Positions 56,820 through 64,000 of a stretch of 64,000 bases of DNA are shown in pieces. Under the pieces are notes generated by a model that did not search any database, was not told the origin of the DNA, and saw nothing but the letters and a program-made list of their open reading frames with translations. This DNA comes from Marinobacterium iners (lineage in GTDB: Bacteria > Pseudomonadota > Gammaproteobacteria > Pseudomonadales > Balneatricaceae), in NCBI RefSeq assembly GCF_017310015.1, contig NZ_CP022297.1, positions 3,472,001-3,536,000 of the forward strand, in the 5' to 3' direction. Each line of letters begins with the position of its first letter. Within the stretch, counting starts at the first letter, position 1. The translations under genes were made by a program, and so were the position numbers.

Positions 56820-57587
56820 TCAGCCGGCGACTGCCGCGGCACGGCAGATCGCGATAAAGTCTTTGGCCTTCAATGAAGCGCCCCCTATGAGGCCGCCATC
56901 TATATCAGGCTTGGCGAACAACTCTGCGGCGTTATCAGCATTGACACTGCCACCGTAAAGCACTTGAACATTTTGACCGGCAACACCCGCCACCTTGGCC
57001 AATACTGCCCGAATATGGGCATGCACTTCCTGAGCCTGCTCGGGCGAAGCCGTTTTGCCGGTACCGATGGCCCATACCGGCTCATACGCCACCACAAGAC
57101 GCTCAAACTCGTCTGCTTCAAGACCGGATACCGCAGTACACAACTGACCGGTAACCACATCAAGGGCCTCACCAGACTCACGCTGCTCCAAAGTTTCACC
57201 TACGCAGAGAATAGGTTTCAGGCCTGCTCGCAATGCAGCCAGCGTCTTCGCCGCCACCTGCTCATCATTTTCATGATACAGCGAACGACGTTCCGAGTGA
57301 CCCACAATCACCATACTGCAGCCAACATCACGCAACATGGCAGCAGAGACCTCTCCCGTATAGGCACCGGCATCATACTCACTCAGATTCTGAGCACCAA
57401 GCGAGACCACTGAGCCTTCCAGCTGAAGACCAACCGAGTGCAGATACACTGCAGGCGGACAGATACCAGCCTCAACACTACCGACCGGACTGACTTTAAA
57501 CGACTCGATAAGCGAGTCAACCAGTGCATGGTTGGCCGCAGTCTCACCGTTCATCTTCCAGTTTCCGATTACCAGCGCGCTTCGCAT
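56820..57587 (-). CDS. tpiA: Triose-phosphate isomerase
   Basis: 255 residues; interconverts dihydroxyacetone phosphate and glyceraldehyde 3-phosphate. Catalytic parts: NWKMNG (Lys), VIVGHSERR (His) and AYEPVWAIGTGK (Glu and flexible loop 6). The start MRSALVIGNWKMNG at 57587 is the family norm; the longer frame adds nine unsupported residues. In Pseudomonas glmM usually lies upstream; here the accessory RTX/SapC block does. Confidence 0.96.
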   Translation of the reverse strand: MRSALVIGNWKMNGETAANHALVDSLIESFKVSPVGSVEAGICPPAVYLHSVGLQLEGSVVSLGAQNLSEYDAGAYTGEVSAAMLRDVGCSMVIVGHSERRSLYHENDEQVAAKTLAALRAGLKPILCVGETLEQRESGEALDVVTGQLCTAVSGLEADEFERLVVAYEPVWAIGTGKTASPEQAQEVHAHIRAVLAKVAGVAGQNVQVLYGGSVNADNAAELFAKPDIDGGLIGGASLKAKDFIAICRAAAVAG

Positions 57588-57649
57588 TGATATCCCCTCA
57601 CGAAAGAGGCGCATATGTTAGCCCAGCACATTCGTACTGGCAAGCTGTT

Positions 57650-57865
57650 TTAGGCCTCGTTTTCAGTGACAGTCTGAGGAAGTTCAGCTTTCAGGAGCTC
57701 AACATACTTAATCCTGGCAGCCTGAAGCATGCCCAGCAGAGCCTGTTGCCGGTTCAGTTCCGCTTCTGTAGCACGCAGATTAGTGATCTGATTACGTGCC
57801 GCTTCTGTCAATTCTTCGTAGATATACTCAACACCATCAATGGTAACTTTAGTTTTATCTGTCAT
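57650..57865 (-). CDS. Small DUF6447-like protein
   Basis: 71 residues, starting with a short beta-type segment (KVTIDGVEYIYEELTEAARN), then a predicted coiled-coil helix (about 25-60) rich in Ala, Leu, Glu and Gln. AAGGA lies well placed before the ATG. The pattern matches, from memory, the small uncharacterised family DUF6447, whose members I associate with RTX/SapC-type loci. Function unknown. Confidence 0.65.
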   Translation of the reverse strand: MTDKTKVTIDGVEYIYEELTEAARNQITNLRATEAELNRQQALLGMLQAARIKYVELLKAELPQTVTENEA

Positions 57866-57979
57866 ATTCGTTCCTTATCGAATAATGGTTCGTCCATACA
57901 AGGCCTGACGAAAAAGCCAAGCCACATAGTGTACCAAGAACTGAGCCCAAGGCCACCCGAGCCAGAGCATCAGAATGCG

Positions 57980-58537
57980 TCAGTGAATAGCACCCCGTGC
58001 CGGTGAGGCCAATTCCGGCAATTGTTCACGCATCCACTCTGGCCACACGGCTGTCGACCACTCCGCTTTTGAATATGCCTGAAGCAGTATGTTCAGCCAC
58101 TGCCGGAGCGCCAAGGCCCGGAGGGGCAATGCCGCCTGTTGTCCACCGGCATCAGGCGCAGCCTTGAAAATCAGCACCAGCTGTTCAGGCCTGCGCTGAA
58201 CATCAACGCTTGCGGCAAGCCAGGTAGTACCGGCATTTTCAGCGGATACAGGCGTACTGCCCTCTTGCCGGGTTTGCTCCGTCAACTCGTTGATAGCACG
58301 CGTCTGCTTGACGCTCTGTAACAAATCAGCGCGAGGCACATCGGCATCCTGTTGCTCAAGCCATTCAACAAGGGCAGGCACCATTCGGTCCATTAGCCGC
58401 CGTGTCACCCAGATGACAACCACGTCATCGGATGATACTTGACCACTGATGCGCACTCTGTCTTCCAATGGATGATAGACCGTTGTGAGCCTGCCCAATG
58501 CGGGAACACGCTGCTCAGCCACTTCCGTTAACTCCAT
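57980..58537 (-). CDS. Unrecognised 185-residue cytoplasmic protein
   Basis: No family recognised. There is no signal peptide and no membrane helix. Residues 18-75 read as alternating strand and helix (VRISGQVSSDDVVVIWVTRR then a long helix), and the C-terminal third is Leu/Trp-rich (LRQWLNILLQ). AAGGA sits eight bases before the ATG, a good ribosome site that supports real translation. It lies 47 bases after the SapC-family gene and 114 bases before the DUF6447-like gene, so it probably shares their job. Confidence 0.7.
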   Translation of the reverse strand: MELTEVAEQRVPALGRLTTVYHPLEDRVRISGQVSSDDVVVIWVTRRLMDRMVPALVEWLEQQDADVPRADLLQSVKQTRAINELTEQTRQEGSTPVSAENAGTTWLAASVDVQRRPEQLVLIFKAAPDAGGQQAALPLRALALRQWLNILLQAYSKAEWSTAVWPEWMREQLPELASPARGAIH

Positions 58538-58584
58538 TACATATCCTTCTTTACAGTATTCTGACGGCAGTTGGGTCCAGCCTG

Positions 58585-59394
58585 TCAGAAATTGAACTTC
58601 AGGGTATCATCCTTGTCACCAAACAACTGTTCGATTTGATCAAGGCCCGCCGGTTCGGCTGCAAGCGGATAGTGCAGTCGATACAGCCTGGGCAGCACAT
58701 CAAAACGGGGCATGGACAGCAACTGTGCGTGCCCCAACATAAGGGCATCACTGCGTGCCAACCGAGCCAGATCATCGTCTTTCAATTCACTCAAGGCCTG
58801 TTCATTCACACGATACAGCCCCGTCACCGGTGTACGCGCCTTATCTGGCGAGGCAAAAGGCCAACTCAATGGCTTTAGCAAACCCAACTCGGCCAAAAGA
58901 TCAGTGGCAATTTGTGTGTGTGCCTGACTCCGTTGGCGTTGCATCAAAAAGTCCAACACACCCCGTGTCGCAGTCGTGAGCTGCGCGTCATCATCAAAGA
59001 AACGCTCGTTACCCGATCCCGCATCAGGCATTTCCCGGTATAAGCCGCTCTCGCTGTCAAAACACAGTACAAAACGGGCTTCCCCCGCCTGATCTACCTG
59101 CTGCAACGCGAATGGATAACCGCGGTAAACACTCGGAATATAGGGTACCAGCCATTTTCCCTGAGGGCTGATCATCAGGTTTTGTTTTGCATACACGCCT
59201 TGCAATGCAACAGCAGTAAAACGCTGCTCACCATTGCGAATAAACGCAAGGGGGTAATGGGGCAACAGCATTTTCAGCTCGGCCAGCACAATCGGTGCAC
59301 ACACATCATGTTCGGCAAACGCCATTGAATCAAAGCGTTTCCAGCCGTGGGTCACATGCTCCTTCGGGTTCAGGGGGATAAATCGAGACATCAT
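58585..59394 (-). CDS. SapC-family protein (S-layer-associated family)
   Basis: 269 residues with the SapC family pattern: FIPLNPKEHVTHGWKRFDS near the start, APIVLAELKMLLPHYPLAFI, GKWLVPYIPSVYRGYPF and a long polar C-terminal part. The family takes its name from SapC of Campylobacter fetus, encoded with the S-layer secretion genes. It has no signal peptide. Start at the ATG pair 59394/59391, downstream of AGGT; the longer frame to 59469 is unlikely. A possible -10 (TACAAT, 59441-59436) lies between the RTX terminator and this gene. Its role with RTX proteins is not established. Confidence 0.82.
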   Translation of the reverse strand: MMSRFIPLNPKEHVTHGWKRFDSMAFAEHDVCAPIVLAELKMLLPHYPLAFIRNGEQRFTAVALQGVYAKQNLMISPQGKWLVPYIPSVYRGYPFALQQVDQAGEARFVLCFDSESGLYREMPDAGSGNERFFDDDAQLTTATRGVLDFLMQRQRSQAHTQIATDLLAELGLLKPLSWPFASPDKARTPVTGLYRVNEQALSELKDDDLARLARSDALMLGHAQLLSMPRFDVLPRLYRLHYPLAAEPAGLDQIEQLFGDKDDTLKFNF

Positions 59395-59497
59395 CAAGTA
59401 CCTGAGAATTAATAAACACGGATCAACCGGCCCACATTGTAACCTACTGACAAGGCTAACAAACTTCATGTAACCCCATCATGTAAGCAAATAAGCA

Positions 59498-59527
59498 AAA
59501 ACCCCCGGGGCGAACCGCGGGGGTTTT
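59498..59527 (-). terminator. Terminator after the RTX gene
   Basis: Minus strand AAAACCCCCG, a loop and CGGGGGTTTTTGC: a 10-bp stem with a T-run about 60 bases after the RTX stop. It separates the giant gene from the SapC-family gene, which then needs read-through or its own promoter. Confidence 0.83.
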
Positions 59528-59589
59528 AAGTTTCACTCGGAGCCCGGGCTCATAAGGACCCGAGCAACCCGATCAACCATTCAGGTTAA

Positions 59590-62500
59590 TCAGATAACAC
59601 CACTGGTGGTGATAAAGCTTCCGTTCAGGCCCAACTCAGCTTGGGTATCAACGCCGATCAAGACAATGAACAGGTCATTTGTATCGAACGTTCCGCTGCC
59701 ATCCATATCAACCGCCATCCAGGCGTCTCCACCGTTATTGGCATCATACTCAACGTACACGTCAAGATTACCACCTCCAGTGAAGGCCCCTGTCGCGCTA
59801 GCCGCGAATGCGACGTCGTCATTGGCACCCTCGCCGTCAACGATGACATAATTGACCATCGCACCAGCATCCACCAACTCAATCAGATCACCTGCGCCCG
59901 CGTTGAAATCATAGATCACATCAGCGGTTGCAACGGTCTGGCCACTATCGCCGGCTGCGAATACGAAGGTATCAGCACCCAGGCCACCCCAAAGGTCATC
60001 CTTGCCAGTACCACCAATCAAGCGGTCATTACCAGCGCCACCATCAAGATCATCATCACCAGCACCACCTGTAATGATGTTGTTGCCGGCATCACCACGC
60101 AACAAGGCATCGTTGTAGTCGCTACCGATGATGTTTTCAAAGTTGATGTAGGCATCGGTGGTTGAGCTCAGATCGATAGAAACACCAGTACCTGACGCGG
60201 ACGCATCGATGGTATCGATACCATCACCGCCATCCACACCATTCACCGTGGTGTCTGTGTTGCTGTACACCACGGTGTCATTACCGGCACCGGCATTGAT
60301 CAGGTCGTTGCCCAGGCCGCCATCGATTTGGTCATCACCCTCGCCACCATTGATGATATCCGCCCAGTCAGAGCCGGTCAGAATGTCATTCCCGGTGTTG
60401 CCGTTGATGGTATAACCGCGGCTGCCAACCGCCTGGTCCATGTTGATGGTCACGCCACCAACAGCCGCATTCAGGGTGACAACCCCGGTACTGGTGTTGC
60501 TGGTAGAATTGGTAGCCACAAACCCAGCAATGTCATTCGCCGTGGCGTTACCATCGCTGGAGACCTTGAGGATATCTCCGGTTTCCAGATCCGTGATCAC
60601 GTCATTGCCGGCGGTTACCTCGAAGGTATCGTTGCCAAGACCACCGGTAAGGGTGTCGTCCCCTCCCATACCAAACAATTCATCATCGCCATCACCACCA
60701 TTGATGGTATCAGCCAACATCCCACCTCTGATGTAGTCGCCGGCTTGGCTGCCGATGACATTCAGATAACCATCTGATTCCAAATCACCCCAGAAATCGA
60801 GGTCACGATCTGTCTCCAGCCTGGAGGCATCTATCGTCACAGTTTCACCTGCAGCTACCAGTGAATCAACTGTCTTGATATATGCCCTGTTGTTAGGTGC
60901 GGGCGGAGTATTTTCAATAATGATGGTTTCGACATTGGTGATGCCATCCAACACATTGTCATCGCCTGGCTGACCGGAATGGGTAAACCAAAGGGTGTCA
61001 GAACCATCTCCCCCATCGATCACATCCACAGAGGTGAGGTTAGTCGACATCCGGATAGTGTCATCGCCGTCACCTGCCGCAATCCGATCATCACCCTGAC
61101 CGGCTGTGATGTCGTCGTCACCGGCACCGCCGAGGATAACGAAATCGCCATCCACTTCAGCCGATCCATTGAAGGTAAGGCTGTTGCCAGAGGTCAGTGC
61201 AGTGGCATCGAGTGTCAACGACTCATCTGCGGCAACCAGACCGTCAACCGTGGTAATAACGGTGGTGGCATCACCCAGGGTGACACGTTCAACGTTAGTG
61301 ACACCATGAAGGTCATCGGCAGTACCGTTGTTGTCAGTGAAGGTCAGCTCGTCGCTGCCAACACCACCATTAACGGTATCAGTGCCTGTCAGGTTAGTGC
61401 CGAAGTTGAAGATATCGTCGGCCGCAGAACCGGTAAGTGTATCGGTTCCAACACCTGCGTTAATGGTGAACCCGGCCCCTTCTGAGTCAGTCATATCAAT
61501 GGTTGCGTTAGTGTAGGCAACATTCAGTGTGACGACACCCGTGCTGTAATGCTCTGTCCAATCCCCGTCGAAGTCGGCAACCACACTGGCGGTAACACTG
61601 GCATTGCCCGAAACGTAAAGCTCATCGTTATCCTGCAAGTCCGTGATCGTATCGTGCCCCTCACCCACATAGAACACGCTGTAATCAGCTGAGCCGCGAC
61701 CGGTCAAAATGTCATCACCGGCACCACCATCAAGGATAGTGTGCGACCCAGAAGATCCCAGCAGGGTATCGTTACCGGCACCGCCGAGGATGTTCTCGAA
61801 GTTTTTGTAAACTTCGTCATCATCCAGGTCAATATACAGATCAGCCGTTTCAGCGCGGGCATCGATGGTATCTCCGGTATCTGGATCGCCATCGTTTTCG
61901 TCCGCACCGCCATCCACCCACACATCCGCCGCGTCGTAGATGACAGTGTCATCGCCGTAGCCGGCATCAATAATATCAGCACCGGCTCCGCCGTCGATCA
62001 GGTCGTCACCATCTTCACCCCAGATATCGTTGGCACCGGCATCACCCGTCAGGGTATCGCCATAAGAGCTGCCTACGAGGTTCTCGAAGTTGACGAAAGC
62101 ATCGGTGGTATCCGACAGGTCAATGGTGACCGCGCTGACGGCATTAATCGCCGTCAGCGTATCAATACCGTCACCCCCGTCGACACTCAGGTCGTCGGCA
62201 TCGTAGTGAACGGTATCGTCACCCTCGCCTGCGTTGATGGTATCGGCACCTTCACCGCCATCGATCTGGTCGTTACCGGCACCACCCGTGAGGGTGTCAG
62301 CGGCACTGCCACCAGTCAGGGAATCGTCGGCATTACCGCCTGTGGCCGTAATGGCCACCGAGGCGCCAGTGCCGTTTACGACAAGAGCCCCATCTACTAT
62401 CTGATTAGAAACGTCAATGCCGTCTGCGAAGGCTGTACTGGCATTTGTGTTAAGGGTCACGTTCGCTGTGCCACCGGCTGACAGCTCCAGCACTTCCATA

Positions 62501-64000
62501 TTGCTGACATTAGTGAAGTCGGAATCAACAAGGGTAATGTTACCTCCGTTGATGCCACTCCATGCAACAAGGGTATCGGTACCGTCGCCGCCATCAACGG
62601 TGTCACTAGCAATTTTGGCACCGGTTCCGGCGCCAACGCCATCGCCGACGTCGTAGCTGAATGTGTCGTCAAACGCAGAGCCGACGAGCACTGAGGCTAA
62701 ACTACCAATGGCGCCGATACGGAAACCTTCACTGCCATTGGTGACAGCCGACAGGTCTACATAGACACCATCGTCAACCAACAGGTTGGCGGTGCCGTCG
62801 TTTTGAGTCTCTGCTGTGGCGACATAATCATCAGTCACCGTAGCGTTGACGGTGGCATCTTCAGACACCACCAACACATCCGAATCTGACAGGTCAGTCA
62901 CCGTGTCGGTGCCGGCGGTGATATTGAAGGTGTCATTACCGTTATTACCGGTCAGGATGTCGTCACCTTCGCCGCCGGTCAGGACATCTGCCTGGGCAGA
63001 GCCGATCAGCGTTGAGGCCGCGGTGTTGCCGGACGCATCAACGGTGAACCCGCTGCTGCCAGTTGCGTTGCTCAGGTCAACATCGACATCATCTTCAACG
63101 CTCAGGTTAGCGGTACCGTCGTTCCGGGTAGCGTTGGTAGCGGTGAAGTCAGCCGTTACCGTGGCCTCTGCGGTTGCGCCTGTGTCAACCACCAGCACAT
63201 CAGCACCCGACAGGTCAGTGATGGTATCGGTGCCCGATTCCACATTAAAGGTGTCGTTGCCGCCATTACCGGTCAGTACGTCATTCAAGGCACCACCTGT
63301 GAGCACATCATCCCCTGCGCCACCGATGAGTTCAAACTGGCCGTTGGTTTCTGCGCTGCCGTCAAACGTAAGCGAGTGGCCGCCCGCCAGTGCGGCGCCA
63401 TCGACCACCAGTGTTTCACCGGCCGCCACCAGGGTATCGACAGTCACAATGCTGGTTACCGCGTCACCCAGGGTGATGCGTTCGATGTTGGTTACACCGT
63501 CCAGATCATTCGTGTCGCTATTGTTATCGGTGAACCTCAGCTCGTCAGAGCCGTCCCCGCCATCGATTGTATCTGCCGATGTCAGCTGGACACCCATCTC
63601 GATGATGTCATTGCCAGCACCGGTAAAGATGCCATTGGCTTCATTCACACCAGCGGTTACCACATCATCAAAGTCGGTGCCGATGAAGTTTTCGAAGTTC
63701 TGGAACATCGAGGCGTCGAAGTTGAAGGTTACACCCTCACCAAAGCCGCTTGCATCAAGTGTGTCAGACGAACCTCCAAAAGAGTCCTCTCCATCGATTG
63801 CATTGGGCCCGTCAGCGTCAACAACCAGATCGTTCGGGTCGTAGATGATCGTGTCGTCATCTTCGCCGCCGTAGATGATATCGGCGCCAGCGCCGCCATC
63901 GATCACATCGTCACCGAAGCCACCGTAAATGGTGTCGTCGCCATCGGCAGTGGTAATGGTATCGGCAAAATCAGAGCCGGTTACCACAAAATCGATGCCG
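59590..64000 (-). CDS. Very large RTX (haemolysin-type calcium-binding) surface or secreted protein, C-terminal 1,469+ residues
   Basis: Open from the right edge to the stop, so the N-terminus lies beyond the window. It is dominated by calcium-binding nonapeptides such as GGAGADIIYGG and GGLGNDLINAG, interspersed with three kinds of longer repeated module (see findings). No Cys was seen in the visible part, and the composition is rich in Asp, Gly, Thr and Ala, as in extracellular acidic RTX proteins. The last ~130 residues, after the final nonapeptide block (GGLGADTFVFAAGDSG), are non-repetitive and probably hold the type I secretion signal; an EF-hand-like loop (DMDGSGTFDTND) lies there. No secretion genes are in view. 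Confidence 0.88.
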   Translation of the reverse strand, partial: GIDFVVTGSDFADTITTADGDDTIYGGFGDDVIDGGAGADIIYGGEDDDTIIYDPNDLVVDADGPNAIDGEDSFGGSSDTLDASGFGEGVTFNFDASMFQNFENFIGTDFDDVVTAGVNEANGIFTGAGNDIIEMGVQLTSADTIDGGDGSDELRFTDNNSDTNDLDGVTNIERITLGDAVTSIVTVDTLVAAGETLVVDGAALAGGHSLTFDGSAETNGQFELIGGAGDDVLTGGALNDVLTGNGGNDTFNVESGTDTITDLSGADVLVVDTGATAEATVTADFTATNATRNDGTANLSVEDDVDVDLSNATGSSGFTVDASGNTAASTLIGSAQADVLTGGEGDDILTGNNGNDTFNITAGTDTVTDLSDSDVLVVSEDATVNATVTDDYVATAETQNDGTANLLVDDGVYVDLSAVTNGSEGFRIGAIGSLASVLVGSAFDDTFSYDVGDGVGAGTGAKIASDTVDGGDGTDTLVAWSGINGGNITLVDSDFTNVSNMEVLELSAGGTANVTLNTNASTAFADGIDVSNQIVDGALVVNGTGASVAITATGGNADDSLTGGSAADTLTGGAGNDQIDGGEGADTINAGEGDDTVHYDADDLSVDGGDGIDTLTAINAVSAVTIDLSDTTDAFVNFENLVGSSYGDTLTGDAGANDIWGEDGDDLIDGGAGADIIDAGYGDDTVIYDAADVWVDGGADENDGDPDTGDTIDARAETADLYIDLDDDEVYKNFENILGGAGNDTLLGSSGSHTILDGGAGDDILTGRGSADYSVFYVGEGHDTITDLQDNDELYVSGNASVTASVVADFDGDWTEHYSTGVVTLNVAYTNATIDMTDSEGAGFTINAGVGTDTLTGSAADDIFNFGTNLTGTDTVNGGVGSDELTFTDNNGTADDLHGVTNVERVTLGDATTVITTVDGLVAADESLTLDATALTSGNSLTFNGSAEVDGDFVILGGAGDDDITAGQGDDRIAAGDGDDTIRMSTNLTSVDVIDGGDGSDTLWFTHSGQPGDDNVLDGITNVETIIIENTPPAPNNRAYIKTVDSLVAAGETVTIDASRLETDRDLDFWGDLESDGYLNVIGSQAGDYIRGGMLADTINGGDGDDELFGMGGDDTLTGGLGNDTFEVTAGNDVITDLETGDILKVSSDGNATANDIAGFVATNSTSNTSTGVVTLNAAVGGVTINMDQAVGSRGYTINGNTGNDILTGSDWADIINGGEGDDQIDGGLGNDLINAGAGNDTVVYSNTDTTVNGVDGGDGIDTIDASASGTGVSIDLSSTTDAYINFENIIGSDYNDALLRGDAGNNIITGGAGDDDLDGGAGNDRLIGGTGKDDLWGGLGADTFVFAAGDSGQTVATADVIYDFNAGAGDLIELVDAGAMVNYVIVDGEGANDDVAFAASATGAFTGGGNLDVYVEYDANNGGDAWMAVDMDGSGTFDTNDLFIVLIGVDTQAELGLNGSFITTSGVI

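Noticed and set aside
62846..63844. 332-residue Ser/Val/Pro-rich frame antisense to the RTX gene
   Set aside because: Arises from the skewed codon use of the Asp/Gly/Thr repeats on the other strand; similar frames recur wherever the repeats do.
59900..63990. Periodic short repeats that might suggest a CRISPR array
   Set aside because: The periodicity is the 9-residue codon pattern of RTX repeats, in frame throughout; there are no conserved direct repeats with unique spacers.

Overview
The window is about 64 kb of a gammaproteobacterial chromosome with moderately high GC. Gene order over much of it matches my memory of Pseudomonas: tyrS / M23 peptidase / anmK / erpA / argC, then mrcB, aminotransferase / dksA / gluQ / cbrA / cbrB / pcnB / folK / panB / panC, and pnp / rpsO / truB / rbfA / infB / nusA / rimP / tRNA-fMet / tRNA-Leu / secG / tpiA. 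The IS66 copy, the RTX protein with its SapC-family neighbour and the haem-motif c-di-GMP protein point to a marine Pseudomonadales/Oceanospirillales bacterium. The genus is an inference.

Layout: 1-2085 is the N-terminal part of recC (minus). 2282-7126 holds a membrane GGDEF-EAL protein with a CxxCH motif and a convergent chemoreceptor with a C-terminal zinc-binding domain. fabI follows at 7316. A complete IS66-type element (8178-10624) sits directly against the 3' end of an rRNA operon. The operon is read on the minus strand from tandem promoters near 16.2-16.4 kb: 16S, tRNA-Ile, tRNA-Ala, 23S, 5S, terminator. 16.5-22 kb is tyrS and, divergently, an M23 peptidase-anmK pair, then argC-erpA. 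22-26 kb is a ClC protein, thiE, hemL and an orphan membrane protein. 26.3-32.4 kb is PBP1b with a lipoprotein, an APH-AAA fusion, a Rieske protein and an aminotransferase.

32.6-42.6 kb is the dksA-gluQ-cbrX-cbrA-cbrB-pcnB-folK-panB-panC series. Between cbrB and pcnB lies a sigma-54 promoter with clustered GGTAACA half-sites and four A-rich repeats, the layout expected of a CrcZ-type RNA that sequesters Hfq/Crc under CbrB control. 42.8-47.5 kb has a thiolase, a tandem QueD-like protein, rsuA, rsmC and a YciC-like membrane protein. 47.5-57.6 kb is the translation/transcription supercluster, with two terminator hairpins between the initiator tRNA and rimP.

57.6-64 kb is accessory: a small DUF6447-like protein, an unrecognised 185-residue protein, a SapC-family protein and a very large RTX calcium-binding protein running off the right edge. 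This resembles a type I secreted, S-layer-like surface locus and is the region most likely to hold an incompletely described system.
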